Shown in pieces: positions 36,841 through 50,500 of a stretch of 64,000 nt of DNA. The notes under the pieces were generated by a model. It was not told where the DNA came from and made no database searches. It saw only the letters and a list, made by a program, of their open reading frames with translations. Made by a program: the position numbers and the translations under genes. Each line of letters opens with the position of its first letter. Position 1 is the stretch's first letter. Location of the stretch: the NCBI RefSeq assembly GCF_964340395.1, contig NC_135550.1:10896908-10960907 (forward strand), given 5' to 3'. The stretch comes from Glandiceps talaboti. Lineage: Eukaryota; Hemichordata; Enteropneusta; Spengelidae.

Positions 36841-37728
36841 GTAACAACATACATGCACACACCAAATATATGGTAGCAAGACAGACGGACCTGATTATCA
36901 GAGAAGAACCAGTACAGTTTGTGATATCAGCACTTCATATATATATATTAAGGAAAAACAATGATTCCTTCTTACAGTGTTTTAATTTGTTTATTAATTA
37001 CATAACCTATTGATAAACTCTCATGATGGCACTTGGTAAATAGCTGAAAGTCATACAGTGGGCCAATAGATGTTGGAATATCTTCACCATCTATGAGTGG
37101 GCTAGCAGCTTATCTTTTCAAATGAAAGACTCTTTGAAACACAAAAACAACTGGAGAAAACCAGAGTTTCAAAACAAGATCCGTATTTTACAAATAATGT
37201 CTTTCCAACTTGCATTTTTCAAATTTTTTTTTTTTGTATACAAATATGCTTCAGAGTAATGTTTACATCATTTTCTGTAAATACTGTTAAAAGGGTTAAA
37301 AGAATCTCTTAAGTTTTCCTCCATTTGACAAATACATGCTAACAATATTCCAGCACAACTGTTATCTAAGTGTGTGAGTCAGCTCTAAAAGACACTGTTT
37401 TCGCATACAGATTTTATAAGTCTGTTGAAAGAAAAGATTCAATTTAGATCTTACACACCAATTTGGCAGACCACCCATTAGAGTTATAGATAAGGTGAAG
37501 GATAGATCCTGGAAGTTACGATGTGTCATATTTCACTATTCATGTTATCTTTGCTGACTGAGCTGCATGACACATTGTATATAGACAAGGACAGGTCCCT
37601 GTACAAAACCTGTGCCACTTAATACCTTTTCTATACACTGCAGTGTTGAAATGCTTTAGTGTGGTGACGCAAGGCTCTTTTGTCTCTGTATAATACAGGT
37701 CTCATGATAAAACTCTGGGGGATGACTT

Positions 37729-37920
37729 TAATAATAGCCAATGTCAAAGAAAATCCCAGGATTAACTGGGGGGGGGGGGGGGGGGTTCAGTTACCTTATA
37801 GCCAATATCAAAGAAAATCCACAGGGTAAACGGGGGTGGGGGTGGGGGTTTCAGTTACCTTATAGCCAATATCAAAGAAAATCCACCAGATAAACTCTGG
37901 GCAATTTCAGTTGCCTTCAT
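37729..37920. repeat. ~75-bp tandem repeat, 3 copies, with G runs
   Basis: Repeated word tatagccaatatcaaagaaa, then atccacagg-aaac, a G run (18 G in the first, interrupted in the second, lost in the third) and ttcagttacct. Confidence 0.88.
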
Positions 37921-38794
37921 AGCCATCATCAAAAAGTCTTTATAACGAGTTACATTATGCGATAAAAGATTCACCAGTTAAGACTGCTGAACACAGGTAG
38001 GTATAAATACAAAAATATTTGAGTTTAACTGTACACTGTACATAGCACTATATTATGTACTGAATGAAACATCAAAATACAATGTAGTTGATTTGAAGAA
38101 AAGGAAATCTATAAAAAAATAATCAGGTGCTGGCAACTTATTTTGCGATACAATTTGAAGATATATCTAAAAGAACGCATACTGTTCATAGCTCAAACTG
38201 AAGACTGAAAGATTTGAGGTTGTTGGTGTGCCTGTTACGACACTGGTAATCCAGCCTTCGGTTTACTAAGATAGACAGAAAGTAAATCTATTGTTCTTCA
38301 ATGTGGTAGATTACACAAGTGGGTGGATAGCGGTTCCTCTGTTGTGTGATTCTAATCAGATAGTGATCAGGATAATGTAAACATTGGAAGTCCCAAAACA
38401 GCACTGCAAGTTCATAGAACTCTCAATGAACCAGTTTTCAGAGACACCTCCCTACTGAGACTATCATTAAACCAACATCCATTCAACAGCATTATCACTG
38501 TTGTATCAAACTGTTGTGAAATAGTTTTAGTTTGTGTCTATCTTAGAAAGCTGAAGGCTCAACTACCAGAGTAATAACGTGTTCCCACAATGACAATTCT
38601 TTCTGTCTAAAGTGTAATAAGAACTTCAGAAACAAATTCTTGAGTTGATAACCTGTTCCTGCAGATTAGATTGGTCATCAATTGATTGCAACAATATCAG
38701 AATAGTATCTCTTGATATATAATATTTATATATAAATAGGAAAGTGAAATCAATTTGGTCAGGTATTTACATTAATGTGGGGATGGAGTTGAAA

Positions 38795-41700
38795 CTATCT
38801 GTTGGTGGGGTTTGTAGCAGGCTTGTTTACAGAGTACTGTGTTCCACTGAATGCATTGGTAGCATTGAATGCCCCACTTGTCCTGAATTGTCCAAACCCT
38901 GCATTTGGCAAAGCTCCTGATGCAGGGACATTACCTGCTATGCTACCAGGTAAATCAAAATGTCCACTTTTTGGAATAGGGTCAATGTCTGTGTGAAAAC
39001 TGACATTTTTAGTTGGAGTTGAAAAGGGTGTACTGACTGCCCTGCTTGGTGTCTGAGGAAGTCCAATTCGGTTGGCTTGTTGAGCTAAGCTGAAACTGGG
39101 TGTAAATGCATTGACATTGTACATTGTTCCTGGATTCAGCTTCGACGTGGGCAAGCTCGGAGGAAATTTTGATGAAGGTACACTGGGTGCATTTATGGAT
39201 GAACTAGTAAATGTTGGCCGAGTCCAATCATCTTTGAACACTTGTATTGTTAATATTGAAACTACATTTGATAACCTGTTGGTCACATGAGCTAGAACCA
39301 TCTGCAAAAGATAAAAGAAAAAAGATTTTCAATTTATCTGTATCAGGAATAGCTGAAGAGCGACCTAGATTGTACATTCTGGTACAGTTGTCTCAGTTTA
39401 GTGAATATGGGCTATTACTGAGAAATATTGTACATCTATTCTTGGTCAAAAATAATCCACACTATGCAGATACACACGGCACAATTTAGTCATGACTATG
39501 ATTGTTATATATGAGGTAACGAAAACACCTGGTTCAGATATTCTGTTGTCATGGAGATACATCCTTCCATCTCTATATGATTTACATGTTTTAATGGAAT
39601 ACTTTGGTATACTGAATACAATAACTACTATACCATGCACAAGCCAAGTTAAATTGTCATTTAACAGAAAATATGGACGATAAAATCTTGGTCGTTCTAC
39701 ATTACGACAACCCGTGTCTACATCACTGGTTATGCGGTGCTCGAAATATGATTCAAAACATTCCAAATTTCCAATTTGTCACAAATTATATTTGAGGAGG
39801 TATAAACTATAATTATATTATTCCCAAATGTTTGTCATCATTCAGCCTGGCAATGCCCGTGACCTAATGGGTTTATCACTACTCATCTAGCGACTCATAG
39901 TGACAAGGCCCCTTAAGTCACTCGTATTTTCCTTGGCTGAACGAAGAAAAATATTGGGAAACAATACCTAAATATTTTGGTGAATAAAATAGTTTTCATA
40001 TCAAGACATTTTCAACTATAGTGATGTTGCATTGCCAAAGGAGTTCTACTGACCTGTTCATTGGCATCTCGTCGTACCCGGACATGTAATGAACCTGCCA
40101 AGGTTCCAAAGGATACCGTCCAGAAATGTTCATTACGAAATTCCAACACTCCGTCTAAAGTTGAAGCCTGTTAGGAGAGATGGACAAAGAATAAATGGGA
40201 TATTAACATTAAAGAATGTGTATTCTTATTTTCTGTTCAACATCATACATACTTGTAATCCTTATCTGGACAGAGTAGTTGTTGTTCTAGTACCAGAATT
40301 TGTGTCTGCACTCACACAGGTGTAAAGATGTACATTTCACTAACCATAATCACAGTTATACCGCTCAGGACTAACCACGAGGAGAAGTGAGCATGTAACT
40401 GTATGATCGATCGATTTATTGATTGATTATTTGATTGAATTATTGATCGATTGAATGATTCATTTTTGTGGTGAAATAAAACTTATTTTGTGTGTGATAT
40501 TGATCAATTAACCGATTGATTTTTGTGATCATATAAAACTTGTTTTCCCTTCTTTACCTGGCTACTTTTCTCTCTTTCAGCAGTATATAATTCTCTCTTT
40601 AATGACTAAAAAAAAGGACATCTTGTCCATTCTCCTCTTATCCAAATTAAAACACCCCTAATCTCATAATTACCAGGGGATAGATTACCACGACAATATG
40701 CTTTAGGGTGAGGTTTTTTTTTTTTTTGTTTCTCATCTCCAATGGAATAGTCAGGCGGGTCGGGCGGGCGAAATAAAAAAAAAAGGGGGGCAAGAAAAAA
40801 AAATGTATTTTTTCAGTTCTATTCTTTGTCCTTTCTGTCCTGTTAGTCTCTATACAACTTCATTTCTCTTCTCTTTATTGAATTCCTTGTTACAAGTTTC
40901 TTTCCTTCATTTTAGCAAGGTTGACAAGTCTGTAGAACAACTTTGTAAGAAGATGATTAAATACTTATCATCCTGATGGGTGTATATCTGTAGCCATGAA
41001 CTATTGTGTGATTTTATCAGGAGTACAAATACATTCGTCCTATTAATCAAAGTGGCATTGCCATCACTAACAATGTTTTCAAGTTATCCAATTTGAACTT
41101 TAGTATGTAACTTTTTGAAACACTTACGTGATTGTCATCAGTGTGCTAGATGAATTTTCATTTATATAAACCATTACTTCTATGAAACATTTTTCTTCAG
41201 TGTGAACTTGTCAAAATAATCCACCAGATAACATGTAAACATTTCTAGAACTCAGAACCCCTTTGGGATTTACTGTTTAAAAGTACACATGTAATTAAAA
41301 GTAATAATGTAAACATCAGAATGTCTTCAAAGGTCATGCATGTCATGGGTCATGAAATGCTATGGAGTCGGTCATTTCCCTGATAATACAACTGATTTAA
41401 AGCTAAAAACTGGTCAAGAAATTAGGAATGCAGTATGACTTTTACCAATTTTAAGCATAATTTTGAAAATGATGGAAATATTCTGAGCTATTATTACATT
41501 GCAGCAAAATGTACCGTGTGACAGTATTAATTTTGAGCCCTGTCCCTCATCAAACCTCAACGGCTTCTGCCATGATGAAGGACACATGCTGCTCTGACGT
41601 AACAAAGGGGTTGGGTGGGTGGGTGGGTGAGAGGGGAGGGGGGTTAGACGGCGGTGTTCTGCCAAGGTTTCCAACAAGTGGGGACACAGGCCCCTTGGTT

Positions 41701-44700
41701 CCAAAAAGTGGTGTCATTTGACAGGGAGTGGGGTCAATTATTATTGTCTATGAAATATTCATATAAATTATCTCAGACCACTATAGAGATACTGTGGTCT
41801 GAGATATTCCATTACGTATAGACCATTACCTAACTACATAAAAAAATTCCATTCATAATAACAGTTCCCATTAAGCTATTTTTTGAAAATTGTGTACTAC
41901 ACATTACACCTTAGAAAAAGAAGGCAATTAAGATTATGTATATATATTATATATATATATATGAATGATATATTGTTTAGAAAGATTGGACAGCCAGGTA
42001 GTCACAATTTTTAATCTGAATATCAATGAATAGCAGTGCTAAAATTTATAATTCCCTTTTTTCAGACAAGGACAATGAACAACTTCAAAATAAGTCACAG
42101 TGAACATATGATTGAATAAAAACTTTGAGAAATCCTAAACTTGTAACCACTTGTTTCATTTTTAAAATTGTTAGTACACTGCTGTGTTTATCATTCCCTC
42201 TTCAAATTCATGACATTTTGAAGAAGAAAAATCCCTGACTTTAAAAAGTACCAAATGTGAACGAAAAACTTACAAATAATAGTCAAACAAACTTTAAAAT
42301 AATTTATTTTTTATTAATTAACCGTTACTGGCTGTGTATCATGATTTGGTCCTGCTATATCAAATGACAGCATTGTCATGTACCGTAAACTTGCAATGAT
42401 ACGGAAAGCTGACATTAGGAGTCCTTGAAACTCAGAACTTGAATCTTTAACTAAAACTATCAACAAAGTCAAAATTGGGATGCTCTGTAAATATTACATT
42501 AATTTTTTTCTGATTTGCACAACAAGTTCTTCTTCATGTCTGACCGGGCGCACATGCATCGGCCGTCTATAGTGGCCATGCCAGTGATTACGCATTGATT
42601 CAGTGCCCAACATTCACATGTGTCACTAGCACTGTCAACATCATGCAACACGATCCCCTAACACAGCTTTTTCGGAATCAAAATACACATCATGTACGCA
42701 TTTAATTTAACCCATCAACCAATGAAAATCACAACCTGTCCCATAAATTTGGTTCACGAAGGCTTCTGAGCTGTGGCATGGCAGATAGATGTTCCGGTAG
42801 CAAGTTCAGTGTTTCGCACACGTCAGTGATTAGGTCAGAGGTCACGACAGTGACAGTAGACAAAACATGTGACGAGAGACGTCCATTTCGACGTCTCATC
42901 TAATCCCTCAAATGTTTTAATTTGTAGATTAAGTTTACCAAAGTTGATCTTTTTGTGGCATTTTTTATTGTTAACAATAGAACTGCGCGTTGCCACTGTA
43001 TCATATACTATGATGTCAACAAAACTTTCCCTTACGCAGTCAGTATACTTCTTGTGGGATTCACGTCGAGTCAAAGCCTGGCCTGGTCCGGCCGTGGACT
43101 TAGATAATTTTGATGTCTGCCGTAAAATGAATGCGCCAAAGCGACGCAAGGCGGGAAAATTATTGCTTCATTTGTAATTTTAGGGGGCCAATGTCGCAAG
43201 GTCGTGGCCTCGGCAGAACTGGCCTAAGACGCCATGGGGAACCTTACAATTTTGCTGTGCTCAGGGGTCGGTCGGAAATAAAAAAACTTTTTTTTTTCTG
43301 ATGTCGGAGCTGCAAATTAGGGTCGGTCGGGAGATGAGAAACAGAAAAATAAAAAGGGCCGCCCTTATCTCTTATCTACTGGGTTATTATCACACCATAC
43401 AAACACACAGTCTTGTACAAAAACTAGTATAAAAGAGAGCTCTCTTTTCTGAGTGTTTGCTCAAAAAATGCACTTCTTTTTTATAGTGTTTTTGATAAGC
43501 ATTACTTTTAAAATTTTTAATTGAAAGATACCTTTTTCAAAGGAGAGTAATGACTTGAGAGTATGGGTTTATATGTTATATGTTACTATCAGACTACCAC
43601 ACATGCAGTCTATTTCAACATAAAACTATCCCTTTTAATTATCCCTATAACTACACATTTTAGCAATGGTTGGTTATTTTTGCACAACAGTTGTTTCACA
43701 GAAGGTTGGTTCCCTACTTTTCCAATTTGGTCTCTACTACCAAATTTAGTGAAAAACATGCATTTATAGTCTGGTCTGATTTAGGATAAACATCATTTAC
43801 AACAATGACATATTACAGTGTTTCACATGAAGCATTATAAACTTCTGATGAAGTCTCCAAATCATAAACACTTAGAATCACCAGGACATTCTTTGAACAA
43901 TGACAGAGTGAACATCATTGACACAGAAACAAAGCATCATGAATAGGGGCCTGAAGGAAGCCATTTACATCTTGACATACCAACCATCATTGAACAGAGA
44001 CCGAACACTGCGATATACAAACTTCCATGCACCTGCTCTGAATAATGGATCAATCTGTTGTGAAAAGACTGAAGTATGAATTTGAAAATTTCTGGTAACA
44101 ATTTTCAAGTTTGTGTTTGGAACAAAAGCTTAATGTCATGCATTGGATAACCAAAACGGATGAATTTTCATTTGAAGACATGTTACAGAAGAAAAGAGGA
44201 ACCACAGTTTTGTATAATACCTACCTCCCTGAGACACTTATCCAGTTGTCCTATGATATGTGAGGGTGTGGTCTGCAGTAGCATTTTACCAGTATAAACA
44301 CTCATTGGAAACATTGTCCCACAGATCATGATAGCAACACTAATGGCTGCTAACGTATCAGCTATAAAATAATTGCTGTAAGTGAACAAGTCAGTCAGTC
44401 AGTATATGACATAATTTTTCATCTAAAAGTGTTCATGACTACTGAATGTATGATACAATCCATGTAAGATTTCAAACAGAATCTGACCAAAGACTACGCT
44501 TAAGTTGTGTTAAATGTAAGGACCTGTCAGATGCAACAAAGCAATAGACTTTTAAGATAATGTCATGTTGCTCTGACCTCCTTCCTGAGAAGGTTAGGAT
44601 GAAGGGTGAGGGCGCCCTAACACACCATGTCATACAGACAGCTAGTACATAAGCTGAAGAGACAATGTCACTTGTGTCAAAGGTCAAAGACCAGTCAGTC

Positions 44701-46979
44701 ATTGTTGAAAGAGGAACATCACCAAGTTTATACAAACATCACGTACCTACATTCTAAATTATGAATATTCCTTTGTGCATAAATTCACTGGTTTGTCTTT
44801 GGAACATATGACTTACATAAGATATATTATATAATATTCTATACATACATACGCATACACACCATAGTAGATATGTAGCGTAACTTATATACGCTAAAAC
44901 AAAGTGTTGGAACTATTTCCAGATACTTACTTAAGTTCTATGAGTAACTGAGTTGCAAAGACAGCTAGTCCACCAGCAAATCCTATTAGTGCAAATGGGT
45001 TAACTCTTGGTAATAATAACTTATCAAGTCCTGGTAGGACACTGCACATACTGTAAATTTAACCATAACACATCCTATTAGAATCGCTATCTTGCAAAGT
45101 AACCATGACAACATATTTCTATCTAAATTCTCGTTACCTGAAGTAGAATATTACTCTCTAGGCACAACATGAAAATAAAAATCATTGAATTCCTTGTTTG
45201 ACAACATGACTTCCACTTCACGTACTACACACATGTTACTATAGACCTTCTTGTTCTATTTTGAACCTCTAGCATGAGGTAATATGCTACCACATGTAAC
45301 CAAGTATTGCTATCTTGTGAAATCCCAATTAAATATATTTCAAATCTGCACACTATAAGGAAATATGTGAACAAAGTACTCTCGTCACCGATAATACAAA
45401 TTAAGATATATGGAGAAAACTAGAAAACTGATCATTAATTCTTAACTAACATCACCATCTACCTTGATACTAATAGTGAAGTAGTAGCAATATGGCAATC
45501 ATTTGCTGGGTACTAAAATATACCATCAATTTTCGAGATGACAAACATTTCTATACCACCTTGGCTGATAACTGTTAGGGTGACCTTATCTGTTCTTGTT
45601 TCTCATTATTGTTTTATAGCAACTATTGGTCAGTTGGTCGATTGAAAAAAAAAGAGTTAAAAACAAACAAACCATCTTCTTTACGTTTCTTTCCCTTTTA
45701 GCCCCACATCCAAGCACTTATCTCCATTCTTCCACAATACTCTAAATATATCGGAGAAGTTTGTGGTATTTGCTAAACCACATAGCCATTGCTTCTCCTC
45801 TAAGCCCCCCCCCCCCCCACACACACACACACTTGAAGAACTACCATCATGAAAGAAGTGCTCTGTTAGTGAACAAGCTTAGTCACAGCTAACAATGCAT
45901 ACACAAATTGTTTTTATTTAATTCAGAGAAACACATACCTTCTACTCATATCTGCAAAGTGTTCTTGTAGCCAGCTTGAACTGGCTGCTAATATAACATG
46001 TTCAAATGCTCTATTGTGAACAGCGTAAGTAACAATAAGATGAAAGACAAAACCAACAATGCCCCCTAGTAGTAATCTTCCAGTGTGTACATCTGGTTGT
46101 TGTATTAGCCTCTCTGTACTGCAAAACAACATACACAAATATAAGACTTCACATGGAGTGTTTGAAATCACTTTACATTCTTTGTGGCAGTTTTATTAGT
46201 TTCAATATTGTACTCATTATCTCAAATGTATGACAACTACCGATGTCACTATTTTGTCACCTGATATTTTAACAAACTTAAAGTACAAAAAGACTGATAA
46301 ATGTGTAAAAAAAAGTTTGTTATCGTACATACAATAACAAATATTTTACGCACTCATCAACCTTTTGCAATTTATTGAGTTACAAACACAGACTTGGAAT
46401 ATGTTGTCTCACATTGATATTTTCAAGTAGGAAGCCATAATAAAATTGTTTTGTAAATTAAAAATCCAAACTAAATACCCAATTCTCAGGTTTTTTCTAT
46501 TCATACAAAATACTCGGTCATAATAATTTGGTTGCTTACCATAACTTAGTGAGACAACAAATACTGATTACAAATGAATTACACCACTCATACATAAATT
46601 CTTGAATAGCCAATCTCACACTTCTCTTTTGCAGAATATTAACATATCCTAAATATAATTTCAGTGCTAAATTTGTGTGTACAATATTTACACATGAGCA
46701 CAGCTGTACATAAATTGAATCCTGTAATTCAAATAAATAGTGGAGAACAGATTTGTTGATACAGACGTGTGACAGACAAGCTTTCCTCTAAGTTCCCTTT
46801 CCAACAACTCCTTTCACTTTGCCTACCTTTCTTTGATAATAAAGAATGCTGCAAACTGTGCTAGAACTGTACTTGAAAACACTGCAAGTACTTCAAACCT
46901 TGCATGTCTGCAAAATACAATGATCAGAGAAAAGCATTAGTATTATTTCATACATACATACATACATACATACATACAT

Positions 46980-47012
<33 letters not shown>

Positions 47013-47175
47013 TACATACATACATACATACATACACACATACATACATACATATATACATACACACACATACATACATACATACATACATACATACACA
47101 CACACAAAGTACATATGTACAAATATATGTATAGGTACTGTGATGCAGTCGCACGCATGCACACACACAATTATA

Positions 47176-47254
<79 letters not shown>

Positions 47255-50153
47255 TTAATATACATATACATAAACAGGGACATTCACCCAGACATACAAT
47301 GAGTCACACTGGGAAATGGAACATATGGAACATACATATTCAGTGAATACACTGCAATTTATACACTATTTACTTTCTGTATTTGTTAAAGGAAACTGAC
47401 AATGTATTATTTAGTCTGTGAATATCTAAACTACAAATTCTGACGTATGGGTACTTGTGCATGCAATCTTTGGAATCTAATGACAGTCAAATCAAGTTTG
47501 CCATGTGCTTCAATCAGATGGGTGCCAGATATAAACCAATATATTAGCATAGACATATTTAGTTATATTACAACAATCCTTCCTAAAGATACAAGTACAT
47601 CTATACACATTTTCACAATACAGAAAGTCAGAAAGGGTTAGGGATGTTTATAATACACTTTGTTAGTACGAGGGTATGGAGTTGGCATATTGTTATGGAT
47701 ATATTCATCACAAGACAAGTGAAATGTACAATACCTACCCAAATGAAAATGAGGGAGTAGGTCTCTGTTTTTTCACCCATATTGTAATAAGGCAGGTTCC
47801 TAGTGACATTATATCAAACAACATCAGGTACGTATACGCCGTCAACACTGTAACAGACAATATGTCATATTGTGTGAGTGACTTTTTTTCATACAACAGT
47901 ATCTCTTAATTAACCAGACCTGGTCTTTGTCACCATAGTCTGTTGACAACATTCAAAATATTCATTCATGTTGCAGCTGGTACATTTTTCACAATCTTCT
48001 ATTAATGAAGGTCTGGGACATCATGTAACAACTGTATAACATTTTGATTGTCATCTGAAAAAGAATCATGAGTGGAAGCAGAAAATGGAAGCAGAAAATG
48101 GAGGTAACTACTGACATACATTTGTAAAGGTTGAGCAAACTTATTTGTATGTTATATAATCCATGATCTCTGACACAATCTAGCCTGTTGATCTTACTGT
48201 AAGTGTTAATATCAACTAATTGATGTTGCTGGAATATTTCATTCTCATCTTGAGTCTATGTCTACTATTTTGGTGATGTCACTTTTCACTTCAAAATTTA
48301 AATAAATATGTTTGTATACACTTTTATGTATATCTTTGTATATTGATCAGTAAAAATTAGATCCATATATTGCATAATTCTCTCTGATGGTTTATGAGGA
48401 TTATGCCATGCATGAGCCAAGTTGAACAAAACGTATGGAATATGTACTCTGGTCATTCTAGGTCATGACAACGCACATCTATGTCATGATACCGTGTGTC
48501 TACATCACTGGATGAAATATGAGTCACAACATTCAAAAGTGCCATAACTTTCCCTGATTTTTCTTTGATATTACTGGCAGTGGTATAATTACATTATTCT
48601 CCAATATTTTTCTTCATTCAGCTGGAAATTGTGTGTGACCTAAGGGTTTTGTCACTACAAGTTGCTAGACGAGTAGTGAAAAAGACCCCTTAGGTCACTC
48701 ACATTTTCCTTGGCTGAATGAATAAAAATATTGGGAATAACATCTAATTATATCCAGTAAATGAATAGTGATATACAGAATACCAGGACACCACATACAA
48801 TGTAAGGAGAGGAATTACGTACCCATACTGTCTGTAGATTGGCACCATGTCAGGAGTAGAAGGGAAATGATAAGATCAGCTACCATCAAAAATAAAACTT
48901 TTCTTGCCTGTCAGAAGAAAAGAAAAAACAGTGGTTAGTTTACATAAAATGCAGAACATAAACACTTCAAGGCAAACATTCCAAATTTTCATATATTGAT
49001 AAAACTGACAATTAATTGTCTTCTCTTAATAAATAAATGCATTATTCCTATTATTGGTACCACATCTCAGAATCAGAATTCAACAAACCTGGTGAATTTT
49101 CACACCTGTTTGATAATAGTGGTGTAAGGTCACAGCCTTTGGCAAAAACAAGATGGAGAAATTTATACACCACAGCATTACAAGAGTGCCTTAGTCTACC
49201 CTACACTGTCCCAATCCCTGTAATTCTAAGATGTTCTAAAGACTGCTATGTCGTATAAAATATTTTTTTTTTGTTAAATCAAGAGAGAAAGGCTTATACT
49301 TTACAGTATATAAGGCATATACCTTTTTTTTTCTTGTGCGAGACAGATGAGCTACTTGTATTCCACCGACACACAAAACAGTTCCTCTGAAAAATCTGTG
49401 TTAGTGTGGGTGTCAATATTACTGTTTATGAATATACCTAGTGATAATGCTGTGCCATGATTCGCTAGAATCAGTCACGTGATAGGAAAATAGAATGACT
49501 ATTTCCCTAGGGAAATAGTTCATTCAACTTTTACATGGTCACGTGACCACCGCACGTTCACAGCAGGTCAAAATGACAGCTTCTGACGATGTCGTCTGCC
49601 ATCGCGAGTTCACAGCATGAGGTATATTATAAAACACATATTGCCTGGCCTATATTCGGGCTATAGCACCCGTTCATTACCCCCTTGTGACTGTGAGATA
49701 CCAGAATCACATGCTATTTCCCTTGGCCTTTGGCCTCGGGAAATAGCATGTGATTCTGGTAACTCACAGTCCCTCGGGTGTAATAAATGGGTGCTATGGC
49801 CCTCATGGCCAGGCAATATATGTTCACTATTACACTTATCAACGTTAACTCACTCACTGACTCGATTTCCATGTCCTACTCATTCAACACATCAGTGGTG
49901 TGTGACTTACCTGGCCATCTTGTAATGCAACTTTCAACTCATGTCTTAATCTTCCGAGGGATGATGAATAGGTTTTAGAGAATGGATGAATAGTTCCAGT
50001 AAATTCTACATTTGCATTGATGTAATTGGTCTCTGTCCACTGCCTTGTATCTATATAAAAATGATATAAAAATACAAGTTTAATAGTCATCAAAAATAAG
50101 AATGGAGACAACACTTTTTTCTCAGAAAGTTTTGCTCGGGCAGTTCAGCTAAT

Positions 50154-50191
<38 letters not shown>

Positions 50192-50469
50192 GATACATAC
50201 ATACATACATACTGTACATACATACATGCATACATACATACATACATACATACATACATACATACATACATACATACATACATACATACATACATACACA
50301 CATACATGATACATACATACAATGTACTGTATGATACATACATACCAAATTATGTTTATTTCCGAAATACATTAAAATATTATGTACAGGTACAGTATTA
50401 TTGGGTTCACACTGCATCTAGCAGGAAATACATACATACATACATACATACATACATACACACATACAT

Positions 50470-50500
<31 letters not shown>

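Larger units (their letters stand above)
33588..38794. other. Convergent intergenic region, no gene seen
   Basis: Between the stop codons of MIS18BP1 (+) and SLC30A6 (-). It should hold both 3' UTRs. A candidate SLC30A6 poly-A signal is at 36990-36995 (minus) and aataaa for MIS18BP1 lies near 35694. Also two diverged direct repeats around 33700-33790 and 33880-33960 (tatggcat-gtactgaa, accatgggacatacagtta). Rest AT-rich, unremarkable. Confidence 0.6.

Noticed and set aside
46893-47283. Several overlapping Cys/Val/Tyr/Met-rich frames
   Set aside because: Microsatellite translations (CATA and CA repeats); the same applies at 50090-50644.
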